From an uncultured Micrococcaceae bacterium (GTDB lineage Bacteria; Actinomycetota; Actinomycetes; Actinomycetales; Micrococcaceae), in the NCBI GenBank assembly GCA_937896705.1, contig CALBOC010000010.1, positions 1-12,738 on the forward strand: 12,738 bases of DNA, given 5' to 3'. A program made the position numbers and the translations under genes. Shown in pieces: positions 1 through 6,874 of this stretch (position 1 is the first letter of the stretch; the number at the start of each line of letters is the position of its first letter). Below the pieces are notes generated by a model. The model was not told the origin of the DNA and made no database searches. It saw nothing but the letters and a program-made list of their open reading frames with translations.

Positions 1-899
1 GCATTATCGCCGGTGGAATCCTGGCGTTCTGGTTGGGTGGCAAACGCTGGGCCGCACGCGGCGGAAAAGCCGAGCAAATGTATGACGTCGGTCTGTGGGC
101 CGTGGTCTTCGGCATCATCGGTGCCCGGCTTTACCACGTGATCACCGTACCGGATGTCTATTTCGGCCCCGGCTACGACGGCAGCGGCGACCCCTGGAAG
201 ATCTTTGCCATCTGGGAGGGTGGCATCGCGATCTGGGGTGCGATCATCGGCGGTGCCCTGGGTGTGTGGTTCGGTTGTCGACGCTACGGGCTACGCATGC
301 TCCCGATGGCCGATGCGATTGCCCCCGGTGTGCTGCTGGCCCAGGCCGTTGGCCGGTGGGGCAACTACTTCAATCAAGAACTCTTCGGTGAACCCACGAC
401 GCTGCCGTGGGGACTCGAAGTAGAAGCCGACCACTACAACTTCCCGGCCGGGCTGCCCGCTGACACGCTTTTCCACCCGACGTTCCTCTATGAGTCGCTA
501 TGGAACCTCTTGGGTGTCGCGGTGCTACTGCTGATCGACCGACGTTTCAAACTGCGCAACGGAATGATGCTGGCATCCTACATCGTCTGGTACACCTTGG
601 GTCGGATTCCGATCGAATCCATCCGGCTGGACGCCGCCCAAGAGTTCACCATCCTGGGCATTACCGCACGCACCAACACGTGGATGTCCGTGCTGATGTT
701 CCTGCTGGCCGTTGGGCTGTTGATTTACGCGATCGTGAATCGACCAAAAACCCCGGCAGAGCAGGCCGAGGCCGAAAAGATCTACCGTGACGGCCACGAG
801 AAAAGCCCGCAGCGCGACACCGATACTGACCCGACCGAACCGGCCGCGGAAGAGCAGTCTCAACCGGGCGACAACGACGTCGATAAGCCCTCATCATGA
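1..899 (+). CDS. lgt: Prolipoprotein diacylglyceryl transferase, 5'-truncated by window edge
   Basis: Lgt is an integral membrane enzyme that moves diacylglycerol from phosphatidylglycerol to the lipobox cysteine of prolipoproteins, the first step of lipoprotein maturation. The frame is open from base 3, so the true start lies upstream of the window; 298 residues are visible. The Lgt signature GRWGNYFNQELFGEPT is present (its Arg codon is at 354-356). Also visible are the WEGGIAIWGAIIGG segment, the HPTFLYES segment and the late GRIPIESIR segment carrying the conserved Arg and Glu. Where the E. coli enzyme has a functional His in the HGGL segment, this one has Trp (IWGAI); I recall this as usual in actinobacterial Lgt. 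Several hydrophobic membrane segments are followed by a hydrophilic, acidic C-terminal tail of about 50 residues, also common in actinobacteria. pyk follows after 69 bp. Identity is secure; only the N-terminus is missing. Confidence 0.96.
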   Translation, partial: IIAGGILAFWLGGKRWAARGGKAEQMYDVGLWAVVFGIIGARLYHVITVPDVYFGPGYDGSGDPWKIFAIWEGGIAIWGAIIGGALGVWFGCRRYGLRMLPMADAIAPGVLLAQAVGRWGNYFNQELFGEPTTLPWGLEVEADHYNFPAGLPADTLFHPTFLYESLWNLLGVAVLLLIDRRFKLRNGMMLASYIVWYTLGRIPIESIRLDAAQEFTILGITARTNTWMSVLMFLLAVGLLIYAIVNRPKTPAEQAEAEKIYRDGHEKSPQRDTDTDPTEPAAEEQSQPGDNDVDKPSS

Positions 900-910
900 C
901 AGAGGTCATG
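895..910 (+). terminator. Small hairpin over the lgt stop codon
   Basis: CATGAC (895-900) and GTCATG (905-910) form a perfect 6-bp stem with a 4-base loop, and the lgt TGA lies inside the left arm. No T-run follows, so this is at best a weak or factor-dependent 3' end signal, and it could be chance. It is the only clear structure between lgt and pyk. Confidence 0.25.
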
Positions 911-931
911 TAGCTCATCAATGCCCAGTCA

Positions 932-960
932 TTAACTTTCGAAACCATCGACCATAGACT
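932..960 (+). promoter_or_regulatory. Candidate promoter for pyk, near-leaderless geometry
   Basis: TTAACT (932-937) and TAGACT (955-960) are separated by 17 bp, a normal sigma-70-type spacing. The -10-like hexamer ends only 8 bases before the pyk ATG. Transcription from it would therefore begin at or within a base or two of the start codon, and the purine-rich GAGGAA just before the ATG would act at most as DNA context rather than as a ribosome site. An upstream promoter reading through GAGGAA is the alternative. Called by eye. Confidence 0.45.
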
Positions 961-968
961 GAGGAATT

Positions 969-2468
969 ATGAGACACGCGAAAATTGTCGCCACATTTGG
1001 CCCGGCCACACAGGGCTATGAAACCACAAGTGAGCTAATCAAAGCCGGGGTGAACGTCGCACGCCTGAACTTCAGTCACGGCGAGCATGCAGTGCACACC
1101 TCGACGTTCAAGACGATTCGGCAAGCCTCCTCGGACCTCGGTCAACCGGTCGCGATCTTCGCTGACCTTCAGGGGCCCAAGATCCGATTGGGTCGTTTCG
1201 CAGACGGACCCCACCTGCTCGAAGACGGGGATACCTTCACGATCACCACCCGGGACATTGAAGGCACCCAAGATATCTGCTCGACCACCTTCAAAGGGCT
1301 TCCCCAGGATGTCGAGGTCGGCGACGAACTCCTCATCGATGACGGTAAAATCGCACTGCAAGCCATCGAAGTCACCGACACTGATGTGGTCACCAACGTC
1401 GTGATTGGCGGCACGGTTTCCAATAACAAGGGCATTAACCTGCCGGGGGTGGCCGTGAACATTCCGGCGCTGACCGACAAGGACGAAGAAGACCTCCGCT
1501 TCGCGCTGGAACTGGGTGTGGACATGGTGGCGCTATCATTTGTGCGGAGCGCCGATGATATTGATGCCGTCCACCGGATTATGGAAGAAGAAGGCCGCCG
1601 CATCCCGGTCATCGCCAAAATCGAAAAACCTCAGGCGATCGACAACTTACAAGAAATCATCGACGCCTTCGACGCGATTATGGTGGCTCGAGGCGACCTC
1701 GGCGTGGAACTGCCCCTCGAACAAGTCCCGGTGGTCCAGAAGAACGCGATTGATTTGGCCCGCCGCTGGGCCAAGCCCGTCATCGTGGCCACCCAAGTCC
1801 TCGAATCGATGATCGAAAGTCCGCGACCCACCCGGGCAGAGACTTCCGACTGTGCCAATGCGGTTTTGGATGGTGCGGACGCTGTGATGTTATCGGGTGA
1901 AACCTCGGTCGGGAAGTACCCGGTCCGAACCGTCCAAACCATGGCCAGCATCATTAAATCCACCGAAGAACACGGGCTGGATCGAATGCCACCGCTGGGC
2001 ACACGGCCGGGCACTCGCGGCGGGGCGATTACTCGTGCCGCAGTCGATATTGCGAAATCCCTGGACATCCCGTTTTTGGTGGCCTTTACTCAGTCGGGTG
2101 ACTCGGCGCGGCGACTCTCACGACTGCGCGCACCACAACCGATCTACGCGTTCACCCACTCGTATACGACCAGCAATGTGTTATGCCTGTCCTGGGGTGT
2201 GATCCCGCGTATCGTGCCGTTCAAAGACTCAACAGACCAGATGACCGAACAAATCGACTACGAACTCGTCAAGAGCGGTCTGGCAGAAATCAACGATCTG
2301 GTCGTGATGGTCGCCGGCTCGCCTCCGGGAGTCCCCGGTACGACCAACATGCTCAAAGTCCACCGCATGGGTTCCACCACCGCAGAGATTGACCCCGCCC
2401 TGATCGACACCGCGGTCGCGCCGTCAGCGCACCGCTGGGATGCGGTCTCGGGCTGGTCACCGATGTAA
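969..2468 (+). CDS. pyk: Pyruvate kinase
   Basis: Cytoplasmic glycolytic enzyme that makes pyruvate and ATP from phosphoenolpyruvate and ADP. The protein has 499 residues, slightly longer than the usual 470-490. It opens with MRHAKIVATFGPA, the standard start of actinobacterial pyruvate kinases. Visible parts are the substrate-binding NFSHG (residues 34-38), FADLQGPKIRLG (64-75), a B domain at about 72-168, and the catalytic segment AKIEKPQAIDNL with Lys218 and metal-binding Glu220. These are followed by MVARGDLGVELP with Asp243, and by the barrel motif SGETSVGKYP (309-318); the allosteric-type C domain lies beyond about 350. In GPKIRLG, Lys71 takes the place of the Glu that marks K+-dependent enzymes such as rabbit muscle, so K+-independent activity is expected. 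GAGGAA sits just before the ATG, and a TAGACT element lies 8 bases upstream. The gene converges with pdtaR, with a 3-bp gap. Confidence 0.97.
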   Translation: MRHAKIVATFGPATQGYETTSELIKAGVNVARLNFSHGEHAVHTSTFKTIRQASSDLGQPVAIFADLQGPKIRLGRFADGPHLLEDGDTFTITTRDIEGTQDICSTTFKGLPQDVEVGDELLIDDGKIALQAIEVTDTDVVTNVVIGGTVSNNKGINLPGVAVNIPALTDKDEEDLRFALELGVDMVALSFVRSADDIDAVHRIMEEEGRRIPVIAKIEKPQAIDNLQEIIDAFDAIMVARGDLGVELPLEQVPVVQKNAIDLARRWAKPVIVATQVLESMIESPRPTRAETSDCANAVLDGADAVMLSGETSVGKYPVRTVQTMASIIKSTEEHGLDRMPPLGTRPGTRGGAITRAAVDIAKSLDIPFLVAFTQSGDSARRLSRLRAPQPIYAFTHSYTTSNVLCLSWGVIPRIVPFKDSTDQMTEQIDYELVKSGLAEINDLVVMVAGSPPGVPGTTNMLKVHRMGSTTAEIDPALIDTAVAPSAHRWDAVSGWSPM

Positions 2469-2471
2469 GAC

Positions 2472-3074
2472 CTAGGGGGAGGGGTTGCCCAGCTGGTCGA
2501 TTACCGTCTGGGCAACTTCCTTCATCGTCAATCGGCGGTCCATTGAAGTTTTCTGAATCCACCGAAACGCTTCAGGCTCAGTAATCTCCAGCCGCTGTTG
2601 CAGCAGCGTTTTCGCGCGGTCCACTAACTTCCGGGTTTCAAACCGTGTTTCCAAATCCGAGACTTCAGCCTCGAGGGTGACCAGCTGATCAAATCGTGCG
2701 CGAGCCAATTCGATGGCCGGGACCAAATCGGTTTCACTAAACGGTTTGACGATATAACTCATCGCCCCGGCCTGCGTCGCCTGCTCGATGAGATCGCGCT
2801 GCGAAAATGCTGTCAGAATGACGACCGGAGCAAGTGACCTCTCGGCAATTGAACGGGTGGCAGACAGCCCGTCCATAATCGGCATCGAAATGTCCATCAG
2901 GACCACATCGGGGGAGAGCTCCTCAACCAGCTCAATGGCCCGTTGCCCATTATCAGCCTCGCCCACGACCTCATAGCCTTGCCCCGTGAGAGTCTCGACA
3001 ATATCTAACCGAATGATCGTCTCGTCTTCAGCCACCACGATGCGCATCGGTGCGGCTGACGCATTATCTGTCAT
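2472..3074 (-). CDS. pdtaR: Two-component response regulator with ANTAR RNA-binding domain (PdtaR-like)
   Basis: Phosphorylation-controlled regulator thought to act on RNA by binding paired hairpins and preventing termination, rather than by binding DNA. The 200-residue protein has a receiver domain at about 10-125 with acidic pair Glu16/Asp17, phospho-acceptor Asp61 (VVLMDISMP), Thr88 and Lys110 (VKPF). A short helical linker with coiled-coil character spans about 122-150. The C-terminal ANTAR domain, about 137-195, contains LVDRAKTLLQQR and the SMDRRLTMKEVAQ segment. Size and layout match M. tuberculosis Rv1626 (PdtaR), which also lies near pykA, polA and rpsA. Its usual kinase partner PdtaS is not in this window. 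The start at 3074 is supported by AGAGG six bases upstream; Met10 has no such site. The 3' end lies 3 bp from the pyk stop, so any terminator must lie inside the opposing gene. Confidence 0.93.
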   Translation of the reverse strand: MTDNASAAPMRIVVAEDETIIRLDIVETLTGQGYEVVGEADNGQRAIELVEELSPDVVLMDISMPIMDGLSATRSIAERSLAPVVILTAFSQRDLIEQATQAGAMSYIVKPFSETDLVPAIELARARFDQLVTLEAEVSDLETRFETRKLVDRAKTLLQQRLEITEPEAFRWIQKTSMDRRLTMKEVAQTVIDQLGNPSP

Positions 3075-3117
3075 CGGGACCTCTTCGTTGGCTCACTAGT
3101 GCATTCGTCAGTGTTTC

Positions 3118-3123
3118 ATTGTA
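3118..3123 (-). promoter_or_regulatory. Possible -10 element for pdtaR
   Basis: Read on the minus strand, the hexamer is TACAAT, a good match to TATAAT, about 44 bases upstream of the pdtaR ATG. I see no convincing -35 at 16-18 bp. It lies in the AT-rich spacer shared with the divergent tRNA gene. Confidence 0.3.
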
Positions 3124-3146
3124 CGTGAGATACTCAACTGGCTTCG

Positions 3147-3175
3147 TTTTGTAATTCCTCAAAGTTGTGTAAAAT
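3147..3175 (+). promoter_or_regulatory. Probable promoter for tRNA-Leu
   Basis: TAAAAT (3170-3175) is a near-consensus -10, with TTTTGT (3147-3152) 17 bp upstream as a weak -35. Expected initiation is around 3182, giving a short 5' leader of under 10 bases before the mature tRNA end at 3190. Confidence 0.4.
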
Positions 3176-3189
3176 AGCTTAGGTGCCTA

Positions 3190-3271
3190 GCCCGAATGGC
3201 GGAATTGGTAGACGCGTTGCACTCAAAATGCAATATCGAAAGATGTGTGGGTTCGAGTCCCACTTCGGGTA
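3190..3271 (+). tRNA. tRNA-Leu (anticodon CAA)
   Basis: Class II tRNA that reads UUG codons. The acceptor arm pairs GCCCGAA (3190-3196) with TTCGGGT (3264-3270), including one G-U at the tip, followed by discriminator A3271. The D arm carries GGTAGACGC. The anticodon stem TTGCA/TGCAA (3217-3221, 3229-3233) closes loop CTCAAAA, giving anticodon CAA at 3224-3226. A long variable arm, typical of leucine tRNAs, follows with ATC/GAT pairing around a GAAA loop. The T arm is GTGGG/CCCAC (3247-3251, 3259-3263) with loop TTCGAGT. CCA is not encoded: the bases after A3271 are CAA, so CCA must be added enzymatically. Confidence 0.97.
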
Positions 3272-3280
3272 CAAATCTCC

Positions 3281-3336
3281 TCAGAGAGTTGCTGTTCTCT
3301 GGACGGTCCGGCAGTCTGCCTCGGAACGCTTTTGTT
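3281..3336 (+). terminator. Tandem hairpins after tRNA-Leu, candidate terminator
   Basis: The first hairpin pairs CAGAGAG (3282-3288) with TTCTCTG (3295-3301), including one G-T pair, with a 6-base loop. It begins 10 bases after the tRNA. The second folds from TCCGGCA (3307-3313) onto TGCC (3317-3320) and GGA (3323-3325) with a 2-base bulge, and TTTTGTT follows at 3330-3336. The T-run sits several bases away from the stem, so the fit to a classic intrinsic terminator is imperfect, but U-poor terminators are known in actinobacteria. Confidence 0.35.
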
Positions 3337-3418
3337 AGCAGAACGAATCGCTCTCTTCCTCCCCAGATGCGTACCCCATCGACGCTGACCACTCCTCCGT
3401 TCACAATGAGACCAGTCC

Positions 3419-3440
3419 GCGAGACTTCGTTACGTCTCGC
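3419..3440. repeat. Perfect 7-bp inverted repeat in the mrp upstream region
   Basis: GCGAGAC (3419-3425) and GTCTCGC (3434-3440) are exact reverse complements separated by 8 bases. No T-run follows, so it is a poor intrinsic terminator. It could be a dyad operator for a regulator of the Mrp operon or of the tRNA, or a processing stem. It lies 184 bp before the chosen mrpA start. Confidence 0.5.
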
Positions 3441-3611
3441 AGAGGTACATTTGGGTTGAAGTCACCTCACGGCGACAACGCGGTTTAGTTTGAAACTGCA
3501 TTAACGGTGTGCGAGGATTATCTGGTGCGCCGATATGGCGTGGCCGACCACATATATTCGTGCTCCATGTAGCTGGCAGAAATTACTTCGCTTTCGCTGG
3601 CCTGTCCAAAT

Positions 3612-3615
3612 GAGG
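3612..3615 (+). promoter_or_regulatory. Ribosome binding site that sets the mrpA start at GTG 3624
   Basis: GAGG (within TGAGGTG) lies 8 bases before GTG 3624, an ordinary Shine-Dalgarno distance. The longer in-frame choice, GTG 3615, overlaps this site and has no purine-rich stretch of its own upstream. The shorter start is therefore preferred. Confidence 0.65.
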
Positions 3616-3623
3616 TGTCGCCT

Positions 3624-6485
3624 GTGCTGCTGACAGCAGTATTGCTCGCATTGGTAGCAGTCATTTTGTCAGCTCCAATGTCGCGCTGGCTACACGCAAA
3701 AGCCGGATGGGTCCTCTGGCTCCCGCTGGTTGCCGCAGCAGGGGTACTGGTCTACGCCTACACAGGCACCCAGGGCCCCATCGTGGAATACTATCCTTGG
3801 ATCCCAGAATTTCTCGACGTTGGGTTCCACCTGCGCCTGACGGGGCTCTCGCTAGTTTTTGCCCTACTCGTCTTAGTAATTGGCGCCGGAGTACTGTTCT
3901 ACTCCTCCCGCTACCTTGCGAAAACAAAAATTACGAGTTTCTACCTCGGTATGACGACGTTCGCGCTTGCCATGCTGGTGCTAGTCCTCACGAACGATCT
4001 CATGGTCCTCTATGTCGCATGGGAAGCCACGACCTTAGCCTCATTCTTCCTCATCGGACGCTCTGGATCCCACGCGCGCAAACCAGCAGTTCGAACGCTT
4101 TTAGTAACCGTTGCCGGTGGGCTGGGTCTCCTGGCTGCCGTGGCGGTCATGATCGCATATACCGGAACTACGGTCATCACCGAGGTGCTGGAATCCCCGA
4201 TGTGGCAGGACCCGACCATTTCTACCTGGTTGGTCATCACCTTAGCGCTGGCAGCCTTCACCAAGTCAGCGCAATTTCCCTTCCAGTCCTGGCTGCCAGA
4301 TTCGATGGTCGCGATTTCACCGGTCTCGGCGTATCTCCACGCGGCAGCAATGGTCAAAGCAGGCATTTTCCTGCTTCTACTCTTCTCACCGGTGCTGGCC
4401 CAAAACGGCCTGTGGACCACGTTGCTAATCGGATCAGGGCTCATCACCGCTCTCATGGGTGCAATCGCTGCCCTGCGTCGCTATGACCTGAAAGAACTCT
4501 TAGCGTATTCGACCATGTCGCAATTGGGGTATCTGGTAGCTCTGATCGGTATCGGCACGCCGTTAGCGTTGACCGCAGCCCTATTGCACACCGTGGCCCA
4601 CGCGCTGTTCAAGTCCGCACTGTTCTTGTCCGTCGGCGTCATCGACCACGAAGCGGGCACCCGCGACATGCGCATGCTGACGGTGCGGAAAGTATCGATG
4701 CCGGCCACGATGACGGTGGTAGTTCTTGGGGCAGCTTCGATGGCCGGTATCCCACCGTTACTTGGATTCGTCTCGAAAGAAAAGCTATTTGAAGCCTTCT
4801 TGGGAGCGCAACTGCCGGGTATCTGGCCGGTCGTGTTGACTGGACTCGCTGTCCTTACGGCTATCGCCACCTTCGCCTACTCCGGACGGTTTGTGTTAGG
4901 TGCGATGGGGCATTACCGCTCACCCAGCGACTGGATTAACACCCCGCGAGGCTCCGGAGCCAACCTTGTGCCCGTACACGACGGGCCCGTGACTTTCTGG
5001 CTATACCCTGCGATTAATGCCGTGTTGTCGGTGGTGCTGGGTATCATGCCGTTTTTCCTCAACGGGATGCTCTCGTCAGCCGCTTCCCAAGCAGTCGGGT
5101 CAGCGCAGAACCTCGAGCTCTCACTGTGGCATGGCATCACCCCCGCGCTGCTGTTGTCGGTGCTCGTGATAGCCGTGGGATCACTGGCGGTCTGGCAACA
5201 ACCTCGTATAGAAGCGTTCTTGGTACCGCGCCCCTTGAAATACTCTGGCTTGGGTGCTGTTGAAAAGTTTCGTCAAAGCACCATCGATCTGGGAGCCGTT
5301 GTCAGCTCGTGGACCTCTGGGCTAAATCCCGGGCGCCACTTGGTCGTGCCATCTGCATTGCTCGTGGTACTCGCGGCAGTCGGATGGTTTGGCATCGATG
5401 ATTTACCGGCCCAAAACGATGGACTATCTCGTTGGACCGATTGGCTGCTCTTTGCGGTCGTAGCGGTGGGGGTTATTGCCACGGTCCGGGCCAAGACCCG
5501 TGTCGCGGCCGTGGTGGTATTGGGCACGGTCGGATTTTCTGTCACCCTCTGGTTCTTCGCGCTCGGCGCGGTCGACGTCGCCCTGACCCAGCTGATGGTC
5601 GAGATCCTGACGGTGGTCATTATGGTCTTGCTCTTGCACCGGCTGCCCAAGAAGTTCGGCCGAAAGGAGCCGGTGTCGAAACTCGCAGTCTTCGCGTCCG
5701 TTGGCGCCGGAATTGCAGCCTTCGCAGGAACATTTGCTCTGACTGGTCGCAACGGTATGTCAGATCCGGCGACCTACTTTGCCGAAAGCGCCCACGATGT
5801 GACCGGTGGCAATAACCTGGTGAACGTTATCCTGGTGGAATTCCGTGCACTCGATACGCTCGGGGAGCTGACCGTGTTGGGGGTCGCCGGTGTATCCGTG
5901 GCGGCGCTGTTTGCGTCCCGGCTGCCAAACCCGGTGCGGCCGCACCACTTTATTGAAACGTCACCGCTGTCTCCTGCAACGCATAACTCGGTGTATCTGC
6001 GCACGTTTGCCAAAATCGCCTTGCCCGTGTTGATCGCGTTGAGCCTGCTGCTGCTACTGCGCGGCCACAATGAATCCGGCGGGGGGTTCGTTTCCGCGCT
6101 CATTGCCGGATCAGCGTTCGCGCTGATGTACTTGGCTGCGCCCGATGATGAAATCGCCCCGATTCGGTGGCCCTACATGGGTCTCATCGGTGCTGGTGTG
6201 ATTGTCGGGTCCGCGGTTGGCTTCATCGGACTTCTAGAGGGTTCGTACCTGGCGCCTATCCAATGGGATATCTTTGGCTACACGCTGTATAGCTCCCTGG
6301 TATTTGACCTGGGTGTCTACTTCGCGGTGCTCGGCGTCATCATTGGTTCGCTCAACATGCTCGGCACGCAACGCGGTCTGGCCGCCGTCTATGAAGGTGC
6401 GGCGTCGCTGCGCACCTTCAAGAACCAACGCCCTGCAGCGCGAGAGCTCATCGAGGATGGATCACCCAGGGAGGTCACGAAATGA
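3624..6485 (+). CDS. mrpA: Mrp/Mnh Na+/H+ antiporter subunit A fused to subunit B
   Basis: Largest membrane subunit of the seven-part Mrp cation/proton antiporter, related to the NuoL/ND5 proton channel of complex I. The protein has 953 residues from GTG 3624. The N-terminal antiporter core, to about 500, carries Glu134 (YVAWEATTLASFF), Lys214 (AFTKSAQ), Lys245 (MVKAG) and Lys290 (DLKELLAYSTMSQLG), all expected for proton transfer. The MrpA-specific C region has Glu660 (QLMVEILTVV) and VILVEFRALDTLGE around 735-748. The last 150 residues form an MrpB domain with LRGHNESGGGF (about 812-822), so A and B are one polypeptide, as in fused group 2 Mrp operons. Small departures from what I recall as common: FPFQ where many have FPFH, VEFR for VDFR, and GHNES for GHNEP. 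The final bases overlap mrpC by ATGA. It begins the operon after a 350-bp spacer. Confidence 0.95.
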   Translation: MLLTAVLLALVAVILSAPMSRWLHAKAGWVLWLPLVAAAGVLVYAYTGTQGPIVEYYPWIPEFLDVGFHLRLTGLSLVFALLVLVIGAGVLFYSSRYLAKTKITSFYLGMTTFALAMLVLVLTNDLMVLYVAWEATTLASFFLIGRSGSHARKPAVRTLLVTVAGGLGLLAAVAVMIAYTGTTVITEVLESPMWQDPTISTWLVITLALAAFTKSAQFPFQSWLPDSMVAISPVSAYLHAAAMVKAGIFLLLLFSPVLAQNGLWTTLLIGSGLITALMGAIAALRRYDLKELLAYSTMSQLGYLVALIGIGTPLALTAALLHTVAHALFKSALFLSVGVIDHEAGTRDMRMLTVRKVSMPATMTVVVLGAASMAGIPPLLGFVSKEKLFEAFLGAQLPGIWPVVLTGLAVLTAIATFAYSGRFVLGAMGHYRSPSDWINTPRGSGANLVPVHDGPVTFWLYPAINAVLSVVLGIMPFFLNGMLSSAASQAVGSAQNLELSLWHGITPALLLSVLVIAVGSLAVWQQPRIEAFLVPRPLKYSGLGAVEKFRQSTIDLGAVVSSWTSGLNPGRHLVVPSALLVVLAAVGWFGIDDLPAQNDGLSRWTDWLLFAVVAVGVIATVRAKTRVAAVVVLGTVGFSVTLWFFALGAVDVALTQLMVEILTVVIMVLLLHRLPKKFGRKEPVSKLAVFASVGAGIAAFAGTFALTGRNGMSDPATYFAESAHDVTGGNNLVNVILVEFRALDTLGELTVLGVAGVSVAALFASRLPNPVRPHHFIETSPLSPATHNSVYLRTFAKIALPVLIALSLLLLLRGHNESGGGFVSALIAGSAFALMYLAAPDDEIAPIRWPYMGLIGAGVIVGSAVGFIGLLEGSYLAPIQWDIFGYTLYSSLVFDLGVYFAVLGVIIGSLNMLGTQRGLAAVYEGAASLRTFKNQRPAARELIEDGSPREVTK

Positions 6486-6874
6486 GTTTGGCTCTGACCG
6501 TCGCGATACTGGCAGCAGGTGCCGTTTATCTCTTCACCAAACGCGAGATGCTCCGCGTGATCCTGGGGTTCGTGCTGTTGGGCCACGCTGGCAACCTCAT
6601 CCTCTTTGCCGCCGGTGGGACAGAACGACGGAATGCACCATTTCCCTCGACCTCTGAAGCCGCTGCCATGGCTGATCCCTTACCTCAGGCCTTCGTTCTT
6701 ACGGCCATTGTCATCGCGTTTTCGATCACGATCTTCATGCTCGTGCTGTCCGTCACCGGGGAGAAGAGCGACGAAACAGCGACATCGGTTGAGGAACTCG
6801 ATGTCGCGGCCGAGTCGCTTTCCGATGGGGTCCGGCATGACTCAGACCAGTCCACACGTCAGGAGAAGTCATGA
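6482..6874 (+). CDS. mrpC: Mrp/Mnh antiporter subunit C
   Basis: Small membrane subunit homologous to NuoK of complex I; it helps link the antiporter-like A and D subunits. The protein has 130 residues with three hydrophobic segments at about 2-19, 26-45 and 68-92. The family marker DPLPQAFVLTAIVI is at 65-78, and GHAGN at 34-38 lies in the second helix. The tail after about 93 is hydrophilic and acidic. GGGAGGT (6469-6475) gives a strong ribosome site, and the ATG overlaps the mrpA stop (ATGA), indicating coupled translation. The stop overlaps mrpD in the same way. Confidence 0.95.
   Translation: MSLALTVAILAAGAVYLFTKREMLRVILGFVLLGHAGNLILFAAGGTERRNAPFPSTSEAAAMADPLPQAFVLTAIVIAFSITIFMLVLSVTGEKSDETATSVEELDVAAESLSDGVRHDSDQSTRQEKS

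Larger units (their letters stand above)
3272..3623. other. Intergenic region between tRNA-Leu and the Mrp operon, no gene seen
   Basis: About 350 bp without a credible reading frame; the frames that cross it are translations of the tRNA or lack ribosome sites. It holds tandem hairpins just after the tRNA (3281-3325), a perfect 7-bp inverted repeat (3419-3440), an 11-base palindrome AGTTTGAAACT (3487-3497), and small GC hairpins near 3528-3551. It must also hold the Mrp promoter, but I find no -35/-10 pair I trust. TATATT (3553-3558) is the best -10-like string and lacks a -35. TTGAAA (3490-3495) with GATTAT (3516-3521) has a 20-bp spacer, which is too long. By eye it is more AT-rich than the genes around it. 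Confidence 0.6.

Noticed and set aside
3159..3459. Open frames on both strands across the tRNA, with translations such as AELVDALHSK and GLEPTHLS
   Set aside because: These strings are well-known false translations of tRNA-Leu genes; the frames lie on the tRNA and have no ribosome sites.
3446..3475. Partial resemblance to the tRNA T arm and acceptor end (GGGTT, AGTC, CGG in order), a possible att-like repeat
   Set aside because: Matches are only 3-5 bases long with mismatches between, and no other tRNA part or integrase is present. Real attachment repeats are usually longer and near identical.
5273..5752. Long minus-strand frames inside mrpA, mrpD, pyk and polA
   Set aside because: They mirror real genes in a GC-rich genome, have low-complexity compositions (Ser, Thr, Arg, Pro rich), and lack ribosome sites and recognisable motifs.
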